A stretch of 18,492 bases of DNA from Synergistaceae bacterium (GTDB lineage: Bacteria; Synergistota; Synergistia; Synergistales; Synergistaceae): assembly GCA_031274465.1 (NCBI GenBank), contig JAISQC010000072.1, positions 1 through 18,492 on the forward strand. The letters run 5' to 3'. A program made the translations under genes and the position numbers. The notes under the pieces were generated by a model. It made no database searches. It was not told the origin of the DNA and saw only the letters and a program-made list of their open reading frames with translations. Below are positions 1 through 6,659 of the stretch, piece by piece; the first letter of the stretch is position 1; every line of letters begins with the position of its first letter.

Positions 1-189
1 CAGGGGAGTTTGTCCATAATTGTCCCGCGCGTTAACATTCGCGCCGTTTTTGATGGCTGCCTGAACCTCGGCTGGTGAACCCTTTTGGCAAAGCTTGAAG
101 AATTCTTCATCGCCCATAGCCGCGCTTGCAGGGTTTGTTGCAATAAAAACGAGAAAAAGCACTGACACAGCATACAAATATTTTTTCAC
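1..189 (-). CDS. Secreted ankyrin-repeat protein, N-terminal part (runs off the window)
   Basis: An open frame of 63 codons runs from a GTG at 189 to the window edge without a stop. A purine-rich RBS (GAGGGAG, complement of 200-206) sits about 10 nt upstream. The product begins MKKYLYAVSVLFLVFIA and has a PASA-A signal-peptidase site near residue 23, so export from the cytoplasm is likely. The mature part opens with DEEFFKLCQKG and continues AIKNGANVNARDNYGQTPL. That last stretch is the classic start of an ankyrin repeat (GANVNARDxxGxTPL). Ankyrin repeats mediate protein-protein contacts; the partner cannot be inferred. The gene is divergent from the structured RNA unit at 250-385, and the short region between them must hold both promoters. 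The family call is secure, but total length and function are unknown because only the start is present. Confidence 0.85.
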   Translation of the reverse strand, partial: MKKYLYAVSVLFLVFIATNPASAAMGDEEFFKLCQKGSPAEVQAAIKNGANVNARDNYGQTPL

Positions 190-216
190 AACGCACACAC
201 TCCCTCTTGGATTGTT

Positions 217-245
217 TATTTTCTGGCGCCTTTTCGTGCTATAAT
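217..245 (+). promoter_or_regulatory. Putative sigma-70 promoter for the structured RNA
   Basis: A perfect TATAAT lies at 240-245. It is about 5 nt before the first base of the predicted outer helix (G250), which is where a transcript would be expected to start. No good TTGACA lies at the right distance; the T-rich TATTTT at 217-222 is the best-placed candidate with a 17-nt spacer. The call rests on the -10 hexamer and its placement before a structured RNA. The overlapping ATTATA could also serve the divergent ankyrin gene. Confidence 0.5.
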
Positions 246-249
246 TATT

Positions 250-385
250 GAGGCTCCGGAAAGGGATGCCCGGATGAGTTCGTAGACTCAACCGGGACTT
301 ACACCCGGCTAAGGTCGCCTCAAGATGAGTTTCAGCTTTAGCACCAGAAACAACCACGCTGGACGGCGTGGCTGTTTCTTTTTTT
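250..385 (+). ncRNA. Structured RNA ending in an intrinsic terminator; orphan riboswitch or small RNA, family not identified
   Basis: The first 72 nt fold by eye into a compact domain. An outer helix pairs GAGGC (250-254) with GCCTC (317-321). Inside it CCCGG (269-273) pairs with CCGGG (292-296), and that helix holds an inner GAGT/ACTC hairpin. CCGG at 256-259 and CCGG in 304-308 can extend the outer helix or compete with the inner one. Single-stranded blocks AAAGGGATG, ACTTACA and CTAAGG lie in the junctions, as in many aptamers. A short linker (322-345) leads to a strong terminator at 346-385. GTTTC at 329-333 could pair with GAAAC at 347-351 and disrupt that terminator. I do not recognise the family; it does not match the TPP, FMN, cobalamin, glycine, fluoride or c-di-GMP-I consensus as I know them. 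No convincing plus-strand gene follows, so it is either a free-standing RNA or a riboswitch that has lost its gene. Confidence 0.45.
346..385 (+). terminator. Strong Rho-independent terminator
   Basis: AGAAACA (346-352) pairs with TGTTTCT (373-379), and CCACGC (354-359) pairs with GCGTGG (366-371). One A-C mismatch separates the helices, and the loop is TGGACG. A run of seven T (379-385) follows directly. This is a canonical terminator for plus-strand transcription and fixes the 3' end of the structured RNA near 385. On the minus strand the same hairpin is not followed by a T run, so it is directional. Confidence 0.85.
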
Positions 386-538
386 GCGCCTTGGCTTTTG
401 CCTTGGCGCTTGCTTTCGGCTTTTCCCTCATCGGCTCGCCCCCTTCCGCTTGCGCTTCTGTGGGGCGTCCTCTGTGCGCCCCGATGTGTTTCTCCGGGGT
501 CTCGACATGATTATATTCTATTTTCCCAAACTTTATGA
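386..538. other. Region without a confident gene between terminator and transposase remnant
   Basis: No convincing gene is present. The plus strand carries a 61-codon frame (325-510) with an RR-hydrophobic stretch, but it starts inside the structured RNA and its early codons form the terminator stem, so it is probably spurious. The minus strand has two short basic frames, 428-508 (26 aa) and 309-431 (40 aa, rich in Lys-Ala). They overlap by ATGA, and the second has a purine-rich RBS-like stretch (GGAAGGGGG). The frame of the 40-aa ORF is open from about 545 down to its stop at 309 but lacks an upstream start. It may be degenerate coding sequence or chance. Confidence 0.35.
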
Positions 539-1127
539 CTATGTAATCAGGTCAATGCCGAAAGCGTCAAGGATTTTCCGTTGAGTAGGCCCAGTCTCCG
601 TATAGAGTCGCCCGTATATCCCCGAATACTTTATCCGAACGAGAGTCTCCATCAGTTCCATTATTTTCCGCACCGTATAATTTCTTAGTTTCCTGTTCGG
701 ACGGATCGTATCGCGAACGCGGCAAATAAAGATAAGAGCGAGAAAGTGGAGGAATATTTTCGCGTCCATTGCGGACGAACTGTGAATCCTGAGACGTTTC
801 ATGTCAAGCTGGTTCTTCATGTCGTCAAAGCCTGATTCCACGACCTCCCTTGTCCTGTACGTATGGAGAGCCTCTATAGGATCCTTGATCACCGTGGACA
901 GGATGCCAAAGAAAGCTTATACTTTATGCCGGTTTTGGCCGCTTCTATCGCAAGGCTTGCGTCAAGATCGATTATTTTTCCCAAGCGCATGGCAGAGATT
1001 ATCCGAGTTGCCACTTTCTTCTCGATGCCGTCTTCTAACAGGCTTACTCGTTCCGCTCGAGAGTTTGAAAACGCTCCTCGCATTCTGCTTCCCATTGTTT
1101 GAATTTATCGGCTATTAGTCGCGACAT
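539..1127 (-). pseudogene. IS1634-like (IS4 superfamily) transposase, frame-broken 3' remnant
   Basis: Three minus-strand frames together carry the C-terminal third of a DDE transposase. Frame 1 (1044-1127) starts MSRLIADKF and stops after 27 codons. Frame 2 (889-1095) carries the segment around IEAAKTGIKYK. Frame 3 (539 to about 909) begins near FGILSTVIKDP and ends FGIDLIT. Frame 3 contains YRTREVVESGFDDMK, an exact Y-(2)-R-(3)-E-(6)-K signature of IS4-superfamily elements that includes the last catalytic Glu. It is followed by the usual LDMKRLRIHSS and FLHFLALIF blocks. The N-terminal half with the first two catalytic Asp residues is absent, and at least two frame breaks are needed to join the parts, so the element is dead. 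I found no terminal inverted repeats or target duplication. It lies just downstream of the ATPase-TOPRIM pair and marks the region as a place of past insertion. Confidence 0.75.
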
Positions 1128-1143
1128 CTTTTTCCCCTCAGCA

Positions 1144-1914
1144 TCATGCAAATATTTCCAGCAGTAATTTGAAGCGGCTCGTTATATACTCGCTTTTTTC
1201 CCAGTCCAGACTCATCAGAAGTTCGTTGAAGCGTTTCGTCGACCTGTCGGGGTTCATGATCGAAATTACGGATGAAAATTCTGCTTTCAGCCTTTCACGA
1301 GCATGTTGAAGGTATTTGGGTGCCTTGCCGCTCATATGTACCTTGGAAACGTACTGTTTTGCCTCTTTTACAACGTAAGCGTCCTCCTGCGCGTCACTGG
1401 AAATCGCGTTCATCAAAACGGTTTCCAAAGCCCCGCTTTCATCGAAGGGAATGATGATCGGGCAAATGCATATATCGTAGTTTTCCTCCTCGACGGCGTA
1501 GGTGATCTTATTTTTTATGTTATTGTTCAAGCGGATGTTCCAGCCTAAAACCTGCAACCTGTCTTCAAAACGGCGCAACACCTCATCGATTCCATTTTGA
1601 TCTCTGTCAGAAACGATAACGATATTCTCAAGGCGTTCGCCCGGATAGTTCACGTTAATTTTATGGATGTCATCCAGCGCGCCTTCAAAACGGTCTTTCC
1701 CCCCAACTCCCCATATAGCGAGTTTATCCGAGCCTCTGCGATAAATCTCACGTGTTTCGTTTTGGCCCAATGGGCGAAACGAATACATGGCGGAAATTTT
1801 TCCCCTGCATTTGGCGTCATAAGTCCATCTGGGTTCTGAAGGAGAATATTTATGCAACAGATACCCAAGAAAATATACGTCGTCAAAACCTTCGCATAAA
1901 ATGACTCCGTTCAT
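1144..1914 (-). CDS. TOPRIM-fold protein (OLD/DUF4435/DUF3226-like), partner of the adjacent AAA ATPase
   Basis: A 256-residue protein with the two hallmarks of a TOPRIM metal site. An N-terminal strand carries an acidic motif (VILCEGFDD, Glu8). A second strand ends in an Asp pair (IVIVSDRDQN, Asp103 and Asp105). TOPRIM domains of this group bind Mg2+ and in OLD-type nucleases cut DNA or RNA. A conserved-looking GALETVLMNAI stretch (about 161-171) and a helical C-terminus (KYLQHARERLKAEF onward) recall small stand-alone TOPRIM proteins such as DUF3226 and DUF4435. There is no signal peptide or membrane segment. The ATG overlaps the stop of the upstream ATPase gene by ATGA, so translation is probably coupled and the two products probably act together. 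Base composition is clearly lower in GC than the operon from smc onward. Nuclease activity and a defence role are inferred from family resemblance; the exact family is uncertain. Confidence 0.72.
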   Translation of the reverse strand: MNGVILCEGFDDVYFLGYLLHKYSPSEPRWTYDAKCRGKISAMYSFRPLGQNETREIYRRGSDKLAIWGVGGKDRFEGALDDIHKINVNYPGERLENIVIVSDRDQNGIDEVLRRFEDRLQVLGWNIRLNNNIKNKITYAVEEENYDICICPIIIPFDESGALETVLMNAISSDAQEDAYVVKEAKQYVSKVHMSGKAPKYLQHARERLKAEFSSVISIMNPDRSTKRFNELLMSLDWEKSEYITSRFKLLLEIFA

Positions 1915-3008
1915 ATCCGCATCTCCATCTCGAACTGTTCGCGAAGTTCACGCGCTTCCATTCCAGACGTGACCTTCACGTAAAATTTCCCATCTTTATT
2001 TTTCAGGCGTATCAATCGGATGCGTTCTAATTCGCTGCCAGAGTTTTCGAGCAATTTGTCCACAGCTTCTATGCTATGAGTAGTCAAAAACAGTTGGACG
2101 CCCTTTTTTTTCGCGGCGTCGAGGATAAACGCGAAAACTTTTCCCATCGCCGACGTATGGATCGCCGCTTCAAACTCGTCGACGAGGACAACGCCAGATT
2201 GAGCCGAAATTATTGCGTTGAGCATCAGCATCGCCTTCTTCATCCCGTCGCCGTACACTGACAATGGTATACTTTTATGTTTGGTTTCGACTATGGGAAC
2301 AGCCCGTCCCATTTCATTTTCAAGGTAACGCAAATCGGCAATATCCGGCTCGAATTCTTTTAAAAGCCGCACGGCTTGTTCGCGAGCGTCTTTATTGTTG
2401 AAAATGTAACGGAAAGAATTATGTTCCATTGGATTTATCATTTGCGCGGAGAATATCGGATTTTCCGTATGCCTGAGAATACTTGGAGAGTATTCATTGA
2501 TACACAGCATTTCCGTCCGATTGTCGAACGATGTCAAGCGCAAATCTCCGACGAACGTCAATGTCTCAGTTTCTTTTGCGATGTACTTTTTATCTGAAAC
2601 GCCAATCAACTCGTCGTCTTTAAGCAATTCGTCCCAATTTATCAACTGCATGGCCAACGAGCCCGTCACGGTCATGTCGCAGTTTTGGTTATAGATATTA
2701 GCGCCCAGCCGCATTGAATACCGCGCAGACTTAGTTGCGGCAGGGTAATCATTGAACAAATACATGAATGAATCGAGCCTGTTCAAGCCGCTTGAAAAAA
2801 TAAGCGTACCATACCTCTCTCGTTGGCGAGCGGTTAAAATCAAATTATACGCGCAAGGGTCGCTCAGTATCTGAATCGCTTCCAGTACGCTCGTTTTGCC
2901 GGAATTGTTGTCTCCGACGAATATATTGACGTCGCCTAAATCTTTAATATTCATTTCCGTAATACCACGGAACGTCTCTATTGTTAATTCGGCGATATGT
3001 TTAACCAA
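1911..3008 (-). CDS. AAA family ATPase (ABC/SMC-like, AAA_15/AAA_21 type), partner of the TOPRIM protein
   Basis: About 365 residues. The N-terminus has the FRGI...VNIFVGDNNSGKTSVLEAI block typical of OLD/RecF-like ATPases, with a Walker A at about 32-39. A signature-like LSVYGDGMKK lies near 250-258. Walker B with the catalytic acid (GVVLVDEFEAAIH) lies near 272-284, and an H-switch (FLTTHSIEAVD) near 307-317. The middle segment between them is divergent and probably forms the coiled arm or sensor region. I chose the TTG at 3008 because GAGAGGTG (complement of 3015-3022) sits 6 nt upstream. A GTG at 3017 in the same frame is the alternative, but it lies inside that RBS. The next gene, a TOPRIM protein, overlaps by ATGA. 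Pairs of this kind occur in phage-defence modules such as PARIS, where the ATPase senses or scaffolds and the TOPRIM protein is the effector. That role is inferred. Lower GC than smc next door suggests acquisition by transfer. Confidence 0.8.
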   Translation of the reverse strand: MVKHIAELTIETFRGITEMNIKDLGDVNIFVGDNNSGKTSVLEAIQILSDPCAYNLILTARQRERYGTLIFSSGLNRLDSFMYLFNDYPAATKSARYSMRLGANIYNQNCDMTVTGSLAMQLINWDELLKDDELIGVSDKKYIAKETETLTFVGDLRLTSFDNRTEMLCINEYSPSILRHTENPIFSAQMINPMEHNSFRYIFNNKDAREQAVRLLKEFEPDIADLRYLENEMGRAVPIVETKHKSIPLSVYGDGMKKAMLMLNAIISAQSGVVLVDEFEAAIHTSAMGKVFAFILDAAKKKGVQLFLTTHSIEAVDKLLENSGSELERIRLIRLKNKDGKFYVKVTSGMEARELREQFEMEMRI

Positions 3009-3017
3009 TTGAATCAC

Positions 3018-3242
3018 CTCTCGTTTTTAGGGAAACGTTACTAAATCAGCGGATGCCGCTTGAAATCACACGATGTTTCGAAAGAACCAAATCCTCCGCA
3101 GTTCCGACGACGCTCAAATTCGGGTGCCGGTCGGCAAATTTTCGGAAATTTCGATCCCGTCGATGGAGACCGTGTTTTTATCCGCGCTCGCCGGACGGAT
3201 GACCTGTCGCGCGCGCTGCATGTCTTGATGGCGGCGGGTCCG
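3018..3242. other. Gap between smc and the accessory genes; possible decayed coding remnant
   Basis: These 225 bases have no confident gene. On the minus strand, a 35-codon frame starts at an ATG 24 nt past the smc stop. It contains DKNTVSIDGIEISENLPTG and stops near 3118. A second frame overlaps it and contains HPNLSVVGTAEDLVL; it ends near 3045 and has no start codon. Together they look like pieces of a gene broken by a frameshift, but I cannot name a family. The half next to smc has core-like GC; the half next to the ATPase is AT-richer. The composition boundary therefore falls inside this gap, and it is the likely junction of the islet. I saw no clear terminator for smc and no tRNA. Confidence 0.4.
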
Positions 3243-6200
3243 TCAGGCCCAGTCTTCCACTCGCACGCCGATGACCTGCGACAGGCCGGGTTCGGCCAGC
3301 GTCACTCCGTACAGTACGTCAGCGCGTTCCATGGTAAGACGCCTGTGTGTCATCACGAATATTTGGCGCTCTTTCGAGGCGTCTTTGGCGAGGTCGGCGA
3401 AACGCCTCAGGTTCACCTCGTCGAGCGCTGCGTCAACCTCGTCGAGCACGGCTATCGGGCACGAGGCGACCTCGAGCGATGAGAAGAGGAGCGCTATCGC
3501 GGACAGCGACTGCTCGCCTCCCGAGAGCTGGGCTATGCTCGTCGGGTGCTTGCCCGGAGGGCGGGCCACTACGTCCACGCCGCTGTCCCACAGCGACTCG
3601 CCCTCTATCATCTCGAGTCTGGCGTCTCCCCCGGTGAAGAGCCTCTGGAACAGGGCGTTGAATTTTTTGTCTATCTCTTCGAGCGCGCGCCTGAATATCG
3701 TCCGCGCCTGCTCGTCCGCCTCGGATATGAGGCGCTCCAGCTCCCTCATGCCCTCGCCGACGTCATCGAGCTGCTCTCCCATATATGCCAGACGGTCGCG
3801 CAGGCTCCGCTCTTCCGACAGCACCCCCATGTCCACGTCGCCCATCGCCTTGACGCTCCTGTCGCACTCCCTGATAGCCCGCCTCAGGTCGTCCGTGCTT
3901 TCGTCCCCGACTGCGTCCGGACCCGGATATGGGTACTGCTCCTCCCAGGTTTGGATTATCTCCGCCCGCTCCCTCGACAGCTCGGCTTTCTCGATGTTCG
4001 CGGCGTTCGCCGCAGACGCGGCCTCCCGCACGGCGTTCCGGGCCGCTTCGAGGCGGGCCATCCTTCGGTCGCGCTGGCGCGTTATCGCCTCGTAGCGCTC
4101 CTTGAACTCCGCCATCTCTGCCAAGGCTGCCCTCCTGCGCCTCACCGCCTCGCCGACGCGCTTCGAGAGGGACGCGAGGTTCGAGCGGTTGGCCATCGCC
4201 TCGCGGTCGCACGACGACAGCTCCGCGTCGAGGTCGGAGATGGCCCGCGTCACCGAACGCGTCTCGGTTGCCATGCGCTCCGCAAGCACGAAACCCGACC
4301 GCATCTTTTCCTCCGCGATAGCGACCTTGCTCTTCAGCCGCTCGATCTCCTTCACCATGCCCATGTCGGCCTCGGGCGCGGATTCGCCGATCTCGGAGTC
4401 CAATGCCTTCAGGCGGGCGGCGAGGCGGGCGTACGAGGCGCCGCACTCTTTGAGAGACGCCATCAGCGACTCGCGCTCGCTCTTTGCGCGCGCCCGCTCC
4501 CTCAAAATCTCTTCCCTGTGAGCGTCGCAGGAGCTTCTGCGGGATGCCAGCTCGCGGATTTCGAGCGATATCTCCTCTTTTTTGGCGGCGGCCGCAGCCT
4601 CATCCTCTTCCAGCTTGCCAAATCCGGCGGTGAGCGAATCGACCAAACGCCTGGCCGCCTCCGTCTCCGACTCTAGCCGAGATATCGCGCCCATGATTTC
4701 CATGGCCCGGCCGGGTTTCTGCGAGCGCCCCCCGGATATCGTGCCGCCCGGCTGAAAGACGTCTCCGTCCAGCGTGGCGACCGGCCCCCTGAAACCGCCG
4801 CGCACCAAAGCCTGGCCGACGGCATAGGCGTCGGCTATCAGCAGGTCGCCCATGATGTGTTCGAGGGCGGGCCTCCAGTGCTCCTCGGATTTTATCAGGT
4901 CCATGGCCCACCCGACTATCCCGTCCGAGGGCAGGCGGTAAGACCGGTCGCGCGATCGCGGCTTGCTCCGCTCGAGGGGCAGGAACGTCGCGCGCCCGGC
5001 CTGATTTTTCTTGAGCAGGTCTATGCACGCTCCAACCTCGTCCATCGTGTCGGCGAAAATCCAAAACTGCCTGCCGCCGAGAAACCCCTCGAAAGCCGCC
5101 GCGTACTCGGTGGGGCACTGAAAGGCGTCGATGGCCACGCGCAGGTTCGCCTTGAGGCGCCCGAGCTTGACAGCGGACGTGACGTGCCGGACGTGGGCCG
5201 GGTACACCTCCGTTGCCGCCTGTTCCTGCAGCTCGGCGAGGCGGTTTGACATCTTGGACAGCTCGCGCCTGTTCCTCTGGAGGTCGCTCGACGCGCCTTG
5301 CAGTTTCGCGTACAGGTCGCGGTGGAGCGAGGCGGTTTTTTCCTGCTCGTCGAGCAGCTCTCCGTGCCTGCGCTCCAGCGCGTCCATCTCTTTTTTGACC
5401 GCTTTGAGCGGGTCTGGGGCCGAGGTCTGGTCCCCGCCGCGCTTGTTGTGCTCGCGCAGCGACGCGCCGATGGATTTGATCCTGCCCCTGAGCGCCGACA
5501 TCTCCCCTTCGGCCTCCCCGCGCTCGCGGTTGGCCCGTTCCGTTTTCTCGCGTGCGAGGCGGGTTTTCTCCTCGAGCGCGCGATGTTTTTCCTCCGACTC
5601 TGCGAGCGATTTTTTGCCCGCCTCCAGCTCTTCGCGGAGAGACTTTTCCTCGGAGCTGAACTTCTCGCCCTCAGCCTTTAGCCCGTCTAGTTTCTCGGCG
5701 AGCGCGGCACGCTCCTCCTTTATCCGTGAGGACCTGCGCAGGGCGGAGGTCAGCGCGGCGCCATAGCCGTACGCAGTGCGGGTGAAGCCCGATATCGCGT
5801 CCTTCGCGCCGTCTAGCTCCCTTATCTGAAGCTGCCTCGTGTTCGACAGGGCGGCTATGGCGGCGTCGATGCGCGAAACGCTCGAGTCCCACACACCGAG
5901 CCAGGCTTCCTTCATCTTGGACGCCTGTGCGAGGCAGGCCATCCGCGCGTCGTTGCCCGCCGCTAACGCCTCGTTAGCGGCCCTCCTCGCCCAATAATAG
6001 CTGCGCCTGTAGCCGTCCAGGGCGTCGAGCAGGTCTCTTGCCGCGCGCGCTCGCTCGACCTCGGGCGCTATCTCGTCGTAGCGCGCTTTCAGCTCCGCCG
6101 AAAACGTCCTGAGCCTCAGATATTCCTCGCGCGCGTCGGCCAAGCGGGTTGACGCCTCTTCCCTGCGCTTTTTGTACGAATCTATGCCAAAGAGCGACTC

Positions 6201-6659
6201 GAGAAGTATCCTTCTCGCCTGCGGCCTCTGCTGGATGACTTCGGCGACGTCGCCCTGGCCGATGAACGCGAATTTGTCGCCGCCGAGCTGCCATGCGCGT
6301 TTGACGTCGTCGAGCTCGGCGAGCGTGACGCGGCTGCCGTCGACCGCGACCACCGCCCCGGCTTCCGAGACCTTCCGGCGGACGGTGCATACCCGCGTCC
6401 CCTCCCTGAGCTGTATCGAGACCAAGGCCTCGGACGCGCGCTCGCGAGACGCGGACCCGTGGAAGATGAGCCCGTCCTGCTTCACGACGCGGAGCTTGGT
6501 GGAGTGCGAATCCCCAAGAACCCACCTCAGCGAGTCGAGGATGTTGCTCTTGCCGCTTCCGTTCGGGCCGACGATGGCGGTCATGCCGGGGGTGAGGGGA
6601 AGCTCGTGGGCCCCGCCGAAGCTCTTGAAGTCTTTAAGCTGAAGTCGTGCTATGTACAA
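3243..6659 (-). CDS. smc: Chromosome segregation ATPase SMC
   Basis: 1138 residues, close to the usual bacterial SMC length of about 1,150-1,200. The N-terminal head has FKSFGG and Walker A GPNGSGKSN (31-39). Two long charged coiled-coil arms flank a hinge at roughly 490-640, which ends in the conserved DGDVFQPGGTISGG. The C-terminal head has the ABC signature LSGGEQS (1045), Walker B PIAVLDEVDAALD (about 1068-1080) and the H-loop VMTHRR (about 1103). SMC dimers, with ScpA and ScpB (not in this window), condense DNA and resolve sister origins by ATP-driven loop extrusion. The start is a TTG, supported by GGAGG 9 nt upstream and by homology-like alignment of MYIARLQLKDFKSFG. The first 26 nt overlap the 3' end of the RNase G gene, which suggests coupled translation. 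It is the last core gene before the accessory region. Confidence 0.97.
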   Translation of the reverse strand: MYIARLQLKDFKSFGGAHELPLTPGMTAIVGPNGSGKSNILDSLRWVLGDSHSTKLRVVKQDGLIFHGSASRERASEALVSIQLREGTRVCTVRRKVSEAGAVVAVDGSRVTLAELDDVKRAWQLGGDKFAFIGQGDVAEVIQQRPQARRILLESLFGIDSYKKRREEASTRLADAREEYLRLRTFSAELKARYDEIAPEVERARAARDLLDALDGYRRSYYWARRAANEALAAGNDARMACLAQASKMKEAWLGVWDSSVSRIDAAIAALSNTRQLQIRELDGAKDAISGFTRTAYGYGAALTSALRRSSRIKEERAALAEKLDGLKAEGEKFSSEEKSLREELEAGKKSLAESEEKHRALEEKTRLAREKTERANRERGEAEGEMSALRGRIKSIGASLREHNKRGGDQTSAPDPLKAVKKEMDALERRHGELLDEQEKTASLHRDLYAKLQGASSDLQRNRRELSKMSNRLAELQEQAATEVYPAHVRHVTSAVKLGRLKANLRVAIDAFQCPTEYAAAFEGFLGGRQFWIFADTMDEVGACIDLLKKNQAGRATFLPLERSKPRSRDRSYRLPSDGIVGWAMDLIKSEEHWRPALEHIMGDLLIADAYAVGQALVRGGFRGPVATLDGDVFQPGGTISGGRSQKPGRAMEIMGAISRLESETEAARRLVDSLTAGFGKLEEDEAAAAAKKEEISLEIRELASRRSSCDAHREEILRERARAKSERESLMASLKECGASYARLAARLKALDSEIGESAPEADMGMVKEIERLKSKVAIAEEKMRSGFVLAERMATETRSVTRAISDLDAELSSCDREAMANRSNLASLSKRVGEAVRRRRAALAEMAEFKERYEAITRQRDRRMARLEAARNAVREAASAANAANIEKAELSRERAEIIQTWEEQYPYPGPDAVGDESTDDLRRAIRECDRSVKAMGDVDMGVLSEERSLRDRLAYMGEQLDDVGEGMRELERLISEADEQARTIFRRALEEIDKKFNALFQRLFTGGDARLEMIEGESLWDSGVDVVARPPGKHPTSIAQLSGGEQSLSAIALLFSSLEVASCPIAVLDEVDAALDEVNLRRFADLAKDASKERQIFVMTHRRLTMERADVLYGVTLAEPGLSQVIGVRVEDWA

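Noticed and set aside
325..510. Plus-strand 61-codon frame with a signal-peptide-like hydrophobic stretch after the structured RNA
   Set aside because: Its codons are forced by the terminator stem and T run, and it ends soon after the hydrophobic part. It has only a weak AAGG as RBS, inside the RNA domain. It could be the stump of a lost regulated gene but is not supported as a gene.
3546..4676. Plus-strand open frame of about 376 codons opposite smc
   Set aside because: Antisense to the SMC coiled coil and C-terminal head; composition is Arg/Leu/His-rich and no domain is visible.
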